Positions 12,316 through 20,709 of a stretch of DNA of 64,000 bases are shown here, piece by piece; the first letter of the stretch is position 1, and each line of letters begins with the position of its first letter. The notes beneath the pieces are model-generated. The model worked only from the letters and a program-made list of their open reading frames with translations, did not search any database and had not been told where the DNA came from. Origin of the DNA: Pseudomonadota bacterium (GTDB taxonomy: Bacteria > Pseudomonadota > Gammaproteobacteria > Burkholderiales > Sulfuriferulaceae); the NCBI GenBank assembly GCA_021786845.1, contig JAJYMO010000049.1, positions 1-64,000 of the forward strand, written 5' to 3'. The position numbers and the translations under genes are program-made.

Positions 12316-12685
12316 CTTCAGATGAAGATTCTGGTTGTTGCGCCATGGCTTCGTCAATTAAATTAGACATATAGGCCCCACGAGCGACTGAGGTGTCATA
12401 CACAAAAGTCAGCTGGGGCACCAAGCGCAAACGCATGCGAGGTCCAAGTTGAGAACGAATGTAACCCGCAGCACGATTGAGCAACGTCATGGTTTGTACG
12501 GCCTCATGCTGAGGGTTAAGTACTGTGAAATAAATTTTTGCAGATTCAAGATCGCGCGTGAGGGCCACTTCTGTGACCGTCACCATCCCCACACGCGGAT
12601 CATTGACGCCAGTACGCAGAATATCAGCCACTTCACGTTGCAATTGTTCCGCAACACGTTGCGAACGGGGATAATCTCTGGCCAT
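12305..12685 (-). CDS. rbfA: Ribosome-binding factor A
   Basis: A small KH-fold protein needed for late 30S subunit maturation (16S 5' end processing) and cold adaptation. It has 126 residues with the typical start MARDYPRSQRVAEQLQ. Motifs such as DPRVGMVTVTEV and the KIYFTVL block are family-specific, and an acidic tail (SSSEDET) follows. Its ribosome-binding site (AAGGA in AAAAAGGATAAACC) is supplied by the downstream edge of an interspersed repeat copy that fills the infB-rbfA gap. Confidence 0.96.
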   Translation of the reverse strand: MARDYPRSQRVAEQLQREVADILRTGVNDPRVGMVTVTEVALTRDLESAKIYFTVLNPQHEAVQTMTLLNRAAGYIRSQLGPRMRLRLVPQLTFVYDTSVARGAYMSNLIDEAMAQQPESSSEDET

Positions 12686-12687
12686 GG

Positions 12688-12780
12688 TTTATCCTTTTTG
12701 CCTTGCTGGTTTAAAACCCCGGCCTTCAGGCCGGCAGAAGCGCCGAACCCCCACCCAAAGGGAAAGGTTCAAAAGGCGCA
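12688..12780 (-). repeat. Interspersed repeat, copy A (between infB and rbfA)
   Basis: On the minus strand this runs from GCGCCTTTTGAACC to GGGGTTTTAAACCAGCAAGG and CAAAAAGGATAAACC, ending at the rbfA start codon. Its last 31 bases (12688-12718) are almost identical to copy B at 16028-16060 and copy C at 56471-56499. The upstream part also aligns with copy B in short blocks (GCGCCTTT, CGGCGCT, AAGGCC). Confidence 0.75.
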
Positions 12781-12941
12781 GTGAGAAATGCGGAACGCTC
12801 CCTCACTCAGTGATACACGGGTGAACTGACACCAAAATTTTGCTTTACGCTTTTTTAGCTTCGGTCATGATCCACATAAAGACATGCTGACGCGAGCAAA
12901 ATCTGCCCACCTCATATCCATCATGTGATACAACACCCAAA

Positions 12942-15836
12942 TTACAGGCTGCGGGCAACCTCAACAATTTCATAGGCTTCCAACTTGTCGCCCACTTCCA
13001 GATCATTGAAATTTTTCACCGACAAACCGCAATCGTAACCAAATTTCACTTCTTTCACATCATCCTTGAAACGCTTGAGTGAATCCAGTTCTCCATCGTG
13101 AACCATCGCACCATTGCGTAACACTCGCACCCGTGCACCACGTTTCACCACGCCATCGAGCACATGACAACCCGCTACAGTACCCACTTTAGAGATCACA
13201 TAAACCTCGCGCACTTCCACCATGCCGGTAATATTTTCTTGCAGGTCTGGCGTCAACATACCTGACAGTGCCGCTTTCACCAGATCTACCACTTCATAGA
13301 TAATATTATAATAGCGAATGTCCACATCCAGTGATTCGGCCAATTTACGTGCTGTCGCATCTGCCCGAATATTAAAACCAATCACAACTGCCTTGGACGC
13401 CATGGCCAAATTCACATCTGATTCCGAGATTGTACCGACAGCGCTGTGCAAAATCTCCACGCGTACTTCAGCAGTAGAAATCTTTTGTAAAGAACTGACC
13501 AATGCTTCCACAGAACCCTGTACGTCGGCTTTGATAATCAGCGGAAGTCGTTTTGCTTCGCCCTCGCCCATGGAGTCCATAATACTTTCCAACTTGGCCG
13601 CTTGACGCTTGGCCAATTGGACATCACGGAATTTACCTTGACGGAACAGTGCAATTTCGCGTGCTTTGCGCTCGTCATGCAAGACCATTGCATCTTCGCC
13701 GGCGCGAGGCACATCGGACAAACCCTGGATTTCGACTGGAATTGAAGGGCCAGCTTCCTGCACCGGTTTACCATCTTCATCCAGCATGGCGCGTACGCGC
13801 CCGAATACCGACCCGACCAATAAGACATCGCCGCGCTTCAGCGTGCCTGATTGCACCAACAGTGTTGCAACAGGACCACGTCCTTTGTCCAGCCGGGCTT
13901 CGATAATCACGCCACGCGCAGGTGTCTCACGTGAAGCAGAAAGCTCCAACACCTCGGCTTGCAACAAGATCGCTTCAATCAGTCCATCAATATTCATGCC
14001 TTTTTTGGCGGAAACCTCAACAAATTGGGTGTCGCCACCCCATTCTTCCGGTACCACACCTTGCGCAACCAATTCCTGGCGTATACGCTCCGGATTAGCC
14101 TCGGGTTTATCAATTTTATTCACTGCGACAACCATGGGCACATTGGCTGCCTTGGCATGGTGTATCGCTTCAATGGTCTGCGGCATCACGCCATCATCGG
14201 CTGCCACCACCAACACCACTAAATCGGTGACTTTTGCACCACGCGCACGCATGGCAGTAAACGCCTCGTGACCTGGGGTATCAAGGAAGGTGACCATGCC
14301 TCGCGGCGTTTCCACATGGTAAGCGCCAATATGTTGCGTAATTCCACCGGCCTCACCGCTGGCAACGCGCGCACGACGAATCGCATCCAGCAATGATGTT
14401 TTACCGTGGTCAACGTGACCCATTACCGTCACAACTGGCGCACGCGGTAACAGAACCACTTCATGCTGCTCAGACTCCTCAAGAAATGCTTCAGGGGTAT
14501 CCAAGGGTGCCGGCTTGGCAATGTGCCCCATTTCTTCCACCAGAATCATTGCCGTTTCCTGATCCAGCACCTGATTGATCGTCACCATGGAACCCATCTT
14601 CATCAGGATTTTAATCACTTCAGCCGCCTTGACTGACAACTTGTGAGCCAACTCTGCAACCGTGATGGTTTCAGGTAATAACACCTCCTGCACAACAGGT
14701 TCTGAAGGAAAGTTGAAATTGCTGTCCGCATCAACTTGCGTCTTATGATGACGGGCACCTGATTTGCGATTGCGCCATGTATCCGCTGCCGGCGCAACGC
14801 CGCCCCGCGACTTAATGCCTTTTTTACGCGATTGTGCATCATTCCACGTATTTTCTTTGGCTTTTGCTGGCACATCACGGGGTTTCTTGTCACCAGGCTT
14901 GTCTGTCCGCGCTGCTTCAGCGGTTTTTGCCACTGGTTTGTGTAGCGTATTCTCACCTTTGACGGACTTGGCATCGGCAGCAGGTGCCACTGGGTTCCTG
15001 GCCAGATCAGCTGCTTTTGCAGCGTCAGCGACCGCTTGTTCCTGTACCTGTTTGCGACGTTGTTCGCGCTCTTGTTTGAGACGAATTTCTTCAGCCTGGT
15101 GGGCATGCAGCGCAGCATGCCGTCGGGTTTCTTCTGCCCGGCGCGCCATTTCGTTTTCATCCAGTACGGATCGAATGACTTTACGACGCTGCACAACAGG
15201 CTCTTCTATCACACCCGATTTTCCAGACAAATCAGCTGTGTTTTTAACTTCTGTTATCACCCCAGGTGTGAGACTGGGTTCAAGCACAGGCGCTTGACTG
15301 TCAACGACAGCCCCCTCGTCCGCAACCAGATCGGACACCATGGGTGAACGCTCTTCCAACTTTGCGACCGGTTCCAGGACAGACCCAAGCTCATCTGGAT
15401 GGACCATCTCCAATTCAACCCCAATCGACGGGATTTCGCTCACGGTTTCTACACCAGGAGAGATTCCCATATTTTCAGCTTCGACAGCATCCATATCCAG
15501 CTGCGTAGCAGACAATTCAAGCTTCTCCGGCTCGCTCGCCGCGCCCTCGCGCTTGATCAACACACGTTTTTTGCGCACTTCCACCTGTATTGTTCGTGAT
15601 TTACCCGTTGAACTGTCTGGCCGCCGTATTTCAGTGTTTTCCCGCCGGGTTAAGGTAATTTTTCCCTTGCCCTCTTGCGCACCATGTTTTTTGCTCAAAT
15701 AATCCAGTAGACGCGATTTATCTTGCTCGGTCACGACGTCACCCGCCGTTGATTTGATCACCCCGGCTGAACGCAATTGTTCCAGCAGCAGCTCGATTGG
15801 AAGCTTTAATTCTTTGGCAAACTGTTCTACATTCAT
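12942..15836 (-). CDS. infB: Translation initiation factor IF-2
   Basis: A GTPase that places initiator tRNA on the 30S subunit and promotes subunit joining. It has 964 residues, the long proteobacterial form. An IF2_N module lies at residues 1-50 ([13 protein letters not shown]). A highly charged, Lys/Glu/Ala-rich linker runs to about residue 380, and a second IF2_N-like block starts at [12 protein letters not shown]. The G domain begins at [16 protein letters not shown], with DTPGHEAF and NKIDKP. Beta-barrel domains and the C2 initiator-tRNA domain follow. It sits between nusA and rbfA as usual, but both flanking spacers are enlarged to about 250 bp by an interspersed repeat. Confidence 0.97.
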   Translation of the reverse strand: MNVEQFAKELKLPIELLLEQLRSAGVIKSTAGDVVTEQDKSRLLDYLSKKHGAQEGKGKITLTRRENTEIRRPDSSTGKSRTIQVEVRKKRVLIKREGAASEPEKLELSATQLDMDAVEAENMGISPGVETVSEIPSIGVELEMVHPDELGSVLEPVAKLEERSPMVSDLVADEGAVVDSQAPVLEPSLTPGVITEVKNTADLSGKSGVIEEPVVQRRKVIRSVLDENEMARRAEETRRHAALHAHQAEEIRLKQEREQRRKQVQEQAVADAAKAADLARNPVAPAADAKSVKGENTLHKPVAKTAEAARTDKPGDKKPRDVPAKAKENTWNDAQSRKKGIKSRGGVAPAADTWRNRKSGARHHKTQVDADSNFNFPSEPVVQEVLLPETITVAELAHKLSVKAAEVIKILMKMGSMVTINQVLDQETAMILVEEMGHIAKPAPLDTPEAFLEESEQHEVVLLPRAPVVTVMGHVDHGKTSLLDAIRRARVASGEAGGITQHIGAYHVETPRGMVTFLDTPGHEAFTAMRARGAKVTDLVVLVVAADDGVMPQTIEAIHHAKAANVPMVVAVNKIDKPEANPERIRQELVAQGVVPEEWGGDTQFVEVSAKKGMNIDGLIEAILLQAEVLELSASRETPARGVIIEARLDKGRGPVATLLVQSGTLKRGDVLLVGSVFGRVRAMLDEDGKPVQEAGPSIPVEIQGLSDVPRAGEDAMVLHDERKAREIALFRQGKFRDVQLAKRQAAKLESIMDSMGEGEAKRLPLIIKADVQGSVEALVSSLQKISTAEVRVEILHSAVGTISESDVNLAMASKAVVIGFNIRADATARKLAESLDVDIRYYNIIYEVVDLVKAALSGMLTPDLQENITGMVEVREVYVISKVGTVAGCHVLDGVVKRGARVRVLRNGAMVHDGELDSLKRFKDDVKEVKFGYDCGLSVKNFNDLEVGDKLEAYEIVEVARSL

Positions 15837-15969
15837 ACTAAGGACTCATTTCTAGACGACTTATCACGCGTTGATGTCGATATTTCGTGCACGGGTGAAG
15901 CATTAAGGTCACCGACCCTTTCAGGTCAGCGGATATTTAGCCAGGCAGGGGAGTGCATCCCTCCCTGAC

Positions 15970-16063
15970 CGCGCCTTTAACCTTGCCCGTCAGGGCGGAG
16001 TACGGCGCTCCCACTGACCCAAAGGCCAGGGTTTTAAACCAGCAAGGCAAAAAGATAAACATG
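15970..16063 (+). repeat. Interspersed repeat, copy B (between nusA and infB)
   Basis: Plus-strand copy running GCGCCTTTAACC..CGGCGCTCCC..AAAGGCCAGGG to GTTTTAAACCAGCAAGGC and AAAAAGATAAACATG. It is oriented opposite to copy A, so infB is flanked by inverted copies about 3.2 kb apart. Just before it, CAGGGGAG..TCCCTCCCTG forms an imperfect hairpin. No gene occupies this 250-bp gap. Confidence 0.75.
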
Positions 16064-16086
16064 CATTCATTGATAATGAACAAACC

Positions 16087-17559
16087 CTACACAAACCATG
16101 GCGCACGTGCAGCCATAATCAGACCGGACGCCCGTTCCGCAGCAATTCCGGTCATATCAACCAGCTCATCTACACCCAGCTCTGCCAATGCCTCGGCATC
16201 ATGAATGCCGTGCTCAGCAAGGTTCAATACCAATTCATCATCCATGCCTTCAAGCGTCGCCAAGTCAAGCACATCATGTTCGACTTTTTCTTCATTGACA
16301 ATGGCTTCAGTCAACAAAGCATCGCGCGCACGCGCACGCAACTCGTTCACCAAATCCTCATCAAACCCTTCAATAGTGAGCATCTCACCGATCGGCACAT
16401 AAGCCACTTCTTCTATGCTGCTAAACCCCTCATGCGCCAGAATATCAGCCACTTCCTCATCGACATCCAGCCTGGCGACAAACAGGGCGCGTAAAGCGTG
16501 CGCCTCACCCTCATTTCTCTTTTTGGCTTCTTCGACGGTCATGATATTAAGCTCCCATCCCGTCAATTCTGATGCCAGCCTGACATTCTGCCCGCCGCGC
16601 CCTATCGCCAGGGCCAACTGATCTTCATCTAACACAACATCCATGCTGTGTTTTTCTTCATCTACCACAATACTGCTCACCTCAGCAGGTGCCAGCGCAT
16701 TGATCACAAATTGCGCCGCTTCGGGTGACCACAAAATAATATCCACGCGCTCACCCGCCAACTCTGCCGTCACGGCCTGTACACGCGACCCGCGCATACC
16801 CACACAGGTGCCGATAGGATCAAGACGCTGATCGTTCGATTTTACTGCAATTTTCGCACGGATGCCTGGGTCACGGGCTGCACCCTTAATTTCCAGCAAA
16901 CCTTCTTCAATTTCAGGGACTTCCAGCTCAAATAATTTCGCAATAAAGTCTGGCGCGGTACGTGACAGGATGAGTTGTGGGCCACGTCCACCGCGATCCA
17001 CTCGCCATAGATAAGCCCTGACACGGTCGCCAACTCGCAGATTTTCTTTTGGGATCATCTGCTCACGTGGCAGCAACGCCTCAATACGACCCGATTCAAC
17101 AATCACATTTCCGCGCTCGATACGCTTCACCGTACCGGTCACCAAATAGGCTTCGCGTTCCAGAAAATCATTCAGGATCTGTTCACGTTCCGCATCACGT
17201 ATCCGTTGCAAAATGACTTGTTTGGCCGCCTGAGCGCCAATGCGGCCGAAATCGACCGCTTCCAGTGGTTCACGCACCGTGTCGCCCAATTGCATTCCGG
17301 GATGCGACACTTGCGCATCCGTCCAGGCGATCTGGTTTTCTGGAAACTCATGGTCATCATCCGGCACAATCAACCAGCATCGCCATGCCTGGTATTCGCC
17401 TGTGGCACGATCAATTTCGACACGAATATCCGCGCCATCGTGAAAACTTTTTTTAGTCGCTGAAGCCAAAGCCTGCTCCAGCACACCAAATACAATTTCA
17501 CGATTGACATTTTTTTCTCTGGCCAGAGCATCTGCCAACAGCAAAATTTCGCGGCTCAT
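16087..17559 (-). CDS. nusA: Transcription termination/antitermination factor NusA
   Basis: Binds RNA polymerase and nascent RNA and modulates pausing, termination and rRNA antitermination. It has 490 residues. The NusA N-terminal domain comes first, then an S1 domain ([18 protein letters not shown]) and two KH domains ([38 protein letters not shown]). Two C-terminal helix-hairpin repeats of the acidic AR type fill roughly residues 360-490, as in gamma/beta NusA. The start is ATG 17559, with GGAGG 9 nt upstream; the tracked start two codons earlier is a TTG. It is co-directional with rimP, 28 bp downstream. Confidence 0.97.
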   Translation of the reverse strand: MSREILLLADALAREKNVNREIVFGVLEQALASATKKSFHDGADIRVEIDRATGEYQAWRCWLIVPDDDHEFPENQIAWTDAQVSHPGMQLGDTVREPLEAVDFGRIGAQAAKQVILQRIRDAEREQILNDFLEREAYLVTGTVKRIERGNVIVESGRIEALLPREQMIPKENLRVGDRVRAYLWRVDRGGRGPQLILSRTAPDFIAKLFELEVPEIEEGLLEIKGAARDPGIRAKIAVKSNDQRLDPIGTCVGMRGSRVQAVTAELAGERVDIILWSPEAAQFVINALAPAEVSSIVVDEEKHSMDVVLDEDQLALAIGRGGQNVRLASELTGWELNIMTVEEAKKRNEGEAHALRALFVARLDVDEEVADILAHEGFSSIEEVAYVPIGEMLTIEGFDEDLVNELRARARDALLTEAIVNEEKVEHDVLDLATLEGMDDELVLNLAEHGIHDAEALAELGVDELVDMTGIAAERASGLIMAARAPWFV

Positions 17560-17587
17560 ACCCAAAAACCTCCAGCTATCTTAGCCA

Positions 17588-18016
17588 TCACAATTCCGGC
17601 ACCAGACGTGATTGATCGATATTGGACATGTCCAATATCATTTCGCGCCCATCTACCATCAACACCAAAGTACGCTCATCCGAGCTCACAATAGTTCCCA
17701 TAAAACGACGTTGCCCGGCCAAAGCCATTCGCAATCGTATTTGCACCTGCCGTCCGATAAAGCGCTGATAGTCAGACCAGCGCTTTATCGGCCTGTCCAT
17801 GCCCGGAGAAGACACCTCAAGACGCTCATAGGACACATTTTCTACCGCCAACCAATTGTCCAGGTGATGACTCACCCGTTCACAGTCTTCCAGAGAAATG
17901 CCTTCGGGCTGATCAATAAACACACGCATCAAGCCGCTTTTAACTGAGTATGAAAAGTCAACCAATTCATAACCCAAACCACCAAGCGTCATTTCCAGCT
18001 TCGACTCCAGCGTCAT
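17588..18016 (-). CDS. rimP: Ribosome maturation factor RimP
   Basis: Needed for 30S subunit assembly. It has 142 residues from ATG 18016 (MTLESKLEMTLGGLGYELVD), with GGAG close upstream; the longer tracked start adds an unlikely cysteine-rich leader. The conserved core EDCERVSHHLDNWL and LEVSSPGMDRPIKRWSDYQRFIGR is diagnostic. It is the first protein gene of the nusA-infB block and lies just downstream of the tRNA-Leu gene on the same strand. Confidence 0.95.
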   Translation of the reverse strand: MTLESKLEMTLGGLGYELVDFSYSVKSGLMRVFIDQPEGISLEDCERVSHHLDNWLAVENVSYERLEVSSPGMDRPIKRWSDYQRFIGRQVQIRLRMALAGQRRFMGTIVSSDERTLVLMVDGREMILDMSNIDQSRLVPEL

Positions 18017-18107
18017 GCCCACTCCACAAACAAAAAATGGGCACAATGCCCATACGTATTTTCTAATCTTAATGGCTCATTAAATAAATAACAAGCGCCA
18101 ACCAAAC

Positions 18108-18196
18108 TGGTGCCCGGAGCCGGAATCGAACCGGCACGCCGATTTCTCAGCGAGGGATTTTAAGTCCCTTGTGTCTACCTATTCCACCACCCGGGC
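18108..18196 (-). tRNA. tRNA-Leu (anticodon TAA)
   Basis: The minus-strand sequence starts GCCCGGGTGGTGGAAT and ends CCGGGCACCA, with encoded CCA. The anticodon arm GGGACTTAAAATCCC presents TAA. A long variable arm (CGCTGAGAAATCGGCG) is typical of class II leucine tRNA, and the T-loop is GGTTCGATTCC. The length is 89 nt. Confidence 0.96.
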
Positions 18197-18198
18197 TT

Positions 18199-18272
18199 TG
18201 GAGGCGGGGGTCGGAATCGAACCGGCGTCCACGGCTTTGCAGGCCGCTGCATAACCACTCTGCCACCCCGCC
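18199..18272 (-). tRNA. tRNA-Cys (anticodon GCA)
   Basis: The minus-strand sequence GGCGGGGTGGCAGAG..CCCCGCCTCCA folds as a 74-nt cloverleaf with encoded CCA. The anticodon loop CTGCAAA gives GCA, and the T-loop is GGTTCGATTCC. It sits 2 bp from tRNA-Leu, so both are likely cotranscribed. Confidence 0.96.
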
Positions 18273-18306
18273 TTACTCTCAACGCACGTCGGCGTACGCA
18301 CCAACT

Positions 18307-18339
18307 AAAAAGGGAAAGCACACCGCTTTCCCTTCTTTT
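18307..18339 (-). terminator. Terminator-like hairpin between tRNA-Gly and tRNA-Cys
   Basis: On the minus strand, AAGGGAAAGC-GGTGT-GCTTTCCCTT is followed directly by TTT. The 10-bp stem, 5-nt loop and T-run look like an intrinsic terminator. It may separate tRNA-Gly from tRNA-Cys/Leu, or serve as a processing stem. The plus strand also has a T-rich tail (CTTTT). Confidence 0.6.
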
Positions 18340-18380
18340 AAGCTTGCTTACAGGACCCCTGCAAACCGCTCACAAAACTT

Positions 18381-18456
18381 TGGAGCGGGAAACGAGATTC
18401 GAACTCGCGACCTATACCTTGGCAAGGTATCGCTCTACCAGCTGAGCTATTCCCGC
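18381..18456 (-). tRNA. tRNA-Gly (anticodon GCC)
   Basis: The minus-strand sequence GCGGGAATAGCTCAGCTGG..GTTTCCCGCTCCA is a 76-nt cloverleaf with encoded CCA. The anticodon arm ACCTTGCCAAGGT presents GCC, and the T-loop is AGTTCGAATCT. Confidence 0.96.
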
Positions 18457-18471
18457 GTCAATGAGCTGTGC

Positions 18472-18499
18472 ATTCTATCATCACAAGCAAAAATGTCAA
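18472..18499 (-). promoter_or_regulatory. Sigma-70 promoter of tRNA-Gly
   Basis: The minus strand reads TTGACA, 16 nt, TAGAAT, ending 15 nt before the tRNA-Gly 5' end. This is a near-consensus -35/-10 pair at the right distance for a tRNA transcript. Confidence 0.75.
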
Positions 18500-18579
18500 T
18501 CTTTTTTCATGTATACTTGGGCTCAGTTGCAGACATCCAGAAAAAGCTTAGACTAATCCGACTTTGAAAGGATAGAACC

Positions 18580-18829
18580 GTGGGTACCGTTACATTCGAC
18601 ACATTGAAATTTGTTAAAAGGCTTGAAAGAGGCCGGCATGTCACAGAAGGAAGCTGAAGCCATTGCTGCGGCACAAAGCGAAGCATTTGAAGATCTGACC
18701 AAAACTAAAGAGCTTGCAACCAAGACCGATTTACATGAGCTGAAATACGACCTGCTCAAATGGATCGTAGGTTTAGCATTTGCTCAGTTTGCTTTACTTG
18801 TTGGAATCCTGATGAAATTACCGCGTTGA
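18580..18829 (+). pseudogene. DUF1640-type coiled-coil membrane protein, frameshifted
   Basis: A GTG at 18580 with AAGGA upstream opens VGTVTFDTLKFVK, the start expected for the small DUF1640 family. That frame then runs into a stop after 25 codons. The rest of the family protein (GLKEAGMSQKEAEAI, then ATKTDLHELKYDLLKW and a C-terminal membrane helix) continues in the +1 frame to 18829. Removing one A from the AAAA run at about 18616-18619 restores a single ORF of about 82 residues. It is either a sequencing or assembly error at a homopolymer or a true inactivation. The function of the family is poorly known; members are anchored by one C-terminal helix. Confidence 0.75.
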
Positions 18830-18972
18830 TCAAATTATAAGGCAAAAGAATAAGCACACGGCTACTCCAAAAATACTTCCAACCAGTTTTTAAGTCCAAA
18901 TATTCAGCATCGAATCACAATCCAGGGACGCCTTGGGGTAAAATACACCATTATTCCCATCTCGGCAAACTC

Positions 18973-19338
18973 ATGGACAGCTTGTACCTGCACGGTTTCG
19001 ACGTGCAACTCATTATTGGTGTGTACGATTGGGAGCGTCAGGCCCCCAGAACGGTGCAACTGGATCTGGACATCGGTTTACCGGATCATCGCGCCTGTTT
19101 ATCGGACAATATTGCCGAAACCATCGACTATGCCAAAGTCGCTGAACGAATACGCCTCTTCGTCACTCAGCGTCAGTTTTATCTGATTGAAGCCTTGGCT
19201 GAGCAGATTTCACAATTGATTTTACAAGAATTTCATGCCACATGGGTCAAAGTCAGCGCCACCAAACCAGGTATCGTGCCGGGTATTGCCCGTGTGGGGG
19301 TGACCATTACACGCGGTGTGCCGCCCCAAGCGGCTTAA
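18973..19338 (+). CDS. folB: Dihydroneopterin aldolase
   Basis: Converts 7,8-dihydroneopterin to 6-hydroxymethyl-dihydropterin and glycolaldehyde in folate synthesis. It has 121 residues. The N-terminal LHGFDVQLIIGVYDWERQAPRTVQLDL block and the later ETIDYAKVAERI, LIEALAEQI and VKVSATKPG segments are conserved in FolB. Its 3' end overlaps the convergent xerD stop by 4 bp. Confidence 0.93.
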   Translation: MDSLYLHGFDVQLIIGVYDWERQAPRTVQLDLDIGLPDHRACLSDNIAETIDYAKVAERIRLFVTQRQFYLIEALAEQISQLILQEFHATWVKVSATKPGIVPGIARVGVTITRGVPPQAA

Positions 19339-20219
19339 CCTCGCGGATGATGGTGGGCATGGAGTTGTTTCAGCCGTTCTCGCGCTACATGGGTATAAAT
19401 CTGCGTGGTAGAAATGTCGGCGTGCCCCAACAACAACTGTACCACACGCAAATCTGCACCATGATTCAACAAATGCGTGGCGAAAGCGTGCCGCAGCACA
19501 TGCGGCGAAGGCAAGGCGATTAAACCGGCTTGCAACCCACGACGTTTAATCATATACCAACAGGCTTGCCGGGTGAGCGCGTGCCCGCGCCCGCTGACGA
19601 ATACAAAATCACTTTCCCGCGCTTTCAGCAGCTCGCCTCGCGCACTTTGCAAATAATCCTTCAAAGCTTGCAAAGCCACCTCACCCAAAGGAACCAGTCG
19701 TTCTTTGCCTCCTTTCCCATTTGCTTGCACCACACCCGCATTCGCATCGATCTGGCGCAACCGCAAGCTCACCAGTTCAGATACCCGCAAACCGCTCGCA
19801 TACAAAGTTTCCAGCATGGCTTTATCCCTTTGTGACAAGGCGTCTGTACCGGATGGCGCGGTCAGTAAACGCTCCACATCCGCCTCACTGAGCTGCTTTG
19901 GCAAACTTCTGGGCAAGCGCGGCGCATCCAGTCCCACAATGGGATTCATTGATAACAGCGATTCCCGTAACGCCCAGGCATAAAAACGCCGCAAACTGGA
20001 CACATGACGCGCCGTGCTGCGCGGACTCATCTGTGCCACATACCGCGCCGCCAAATAACGTTCCAGATCCGCGCGCACCACGCCCGTGAGTGCCGCACCT
20101 TCCAGCCAGACTTCAAATTGGTGCAGATCGCGCCGATAACTCTCCAGGGTATTGCGGGCCAAGCCGTGCTCCAGCCACATGGCATCGATAAAACGATCAA
20201 TCATCTCACCGGGTTTCAT
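19335..20219 (-). CDS. xerD: Tyrosine recombinase XerD
   Basis: A site-specific recombinase that resolves chromosome dimers at dif together with XerC. It has 294 residues, the normal length. A SAM-like core-binding domain lies at residues 1-100. The catalytic domain carries the R-H-x-x-R-H-Y set in LYASGLRVSELVSL, HVLRHAFATHLLNHG, LGHADISTTQIYTHV. ATG 20204 (MIDRFIDAMW) is an alternative start that avoids overlap with ogt. It lies in a housekeeping context with no att sites or cargo, so it is not a mobile-element integrase. Confidence 0.95.
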   Translation of the reverse strand: MKPGEMIDRFIDAMWLEHGLARNTLESYRRDLHQFEVWLEGAALTGVVRADLERYLAARYVAQMSPRSTARHVSSLRRFYAWALRESLLSMNPIVGLDAPRLPRSLPKQLSEADVERLLTAPSGTDALSQRDKAMLETLYASGLRVSELVSLRLRQIDANAGVVQANGKGGKERLVPLGEVALQALKDYLQSARGELLKARESDFVFVSGRGHALTRQACWYMIKRRGLQAGLIALPSPHVLRHAFATHLLNHGADLRVVQLLLGHADISTTQIYTHVARERLKQLHAHHHPRG

Positions 20220-20709
20220 GCGTCAACAACCAGCGTTTATAGTCCAACTCTGCATTGTTTCGTCCACCCATAAAACCGCCCAGGCCTTGACTGGATACCA
20301 CGCGATGACAAGGGATCACTATCGGTAAAGGGTTAGCACCACACGCCTGCCCCACTGCGCGTGGCGCAGAGTTCAATTGCCTTGCCAGGGCACCATAAGT
20401 CATCGTTTCCCCCAATGGAATATCCAGCAACGCTTGCCAAACCCGGCGCTGAAACGGCGTGCCCTCCAGGAGGCACGACCATTCTGTGAACAATGGGGTA
20501 CGCGGGTCCTGCCAATAACGCTGTAAAGTCTGCTCCAGACGCAACACAACCGAATCATTCGGACGGGGGGACCGTAATTCGCCTTCACGTGGCAAAAATT
20601 CGATATGGCGCAATCCCAGTTCGTTCCCCAGCACACCCAATCGGGCAAACGGTGCAGCCAACACCGCATCCCATTCTTCAGCCTTGCGAATCTTGCGCGT
20701 CTTAATCAT
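20206..20709 (-). CDS. ogt: Methylated-DNA--protein-cysteine methyltransferase
   Basis: A suicide DNA repair protein that transfers alkyl groups from O6-alkylguanine to its own cysteine. The active-site PCHRVV motif is intact, preceded by the helix-turn-helix RAVGQACGANPLPI. The start at ATG 20709 gives 167 residues and overlaps the end of the upstream gene by 8 bp; the tracked longer N-terminus is Arg-rich and unlikely. It also overlaps xerD, so the three genes may be cotranscribed. It contains the 11-mer also repeated in thiC. Confidence 0.93.
   Translation of the reverse strand: MIKTRKIRKAEEWDAVLAAPFARLGVLGNELGLRHIEFLPREGELRSPRPNDSVVLRLEQTLQRYWQDPRTPLFTEWSCLLEGTPFQRRVWQALLDIPLGETMTYGALARQLNSAPRAVGQACGANPLPIVIPCHRVVSSQGLGGFMGGRNNAELDYKRWLLTHETR

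Noticed and set aside
13666-14271. 201-codon plus-strand ORF inside infB
   Set aside because: Antisense shadow of the IF-2 G domain; Ser/Thr/Ala-rich without any motif.
18580-18829. Programmed +1 frameshift in the DUF1640 gene
   Set aside because: No prfB-like CUU-UGA or known slippery context; a single extra A in AAAA is the simpler explanation.
19335-20219. XerD as integrase of a mobile element
   Set aside because: Housekeeping neighbours, no tRNA-adjacent att repeats and no cargo; length and motifs are those of chromosomal XerD.
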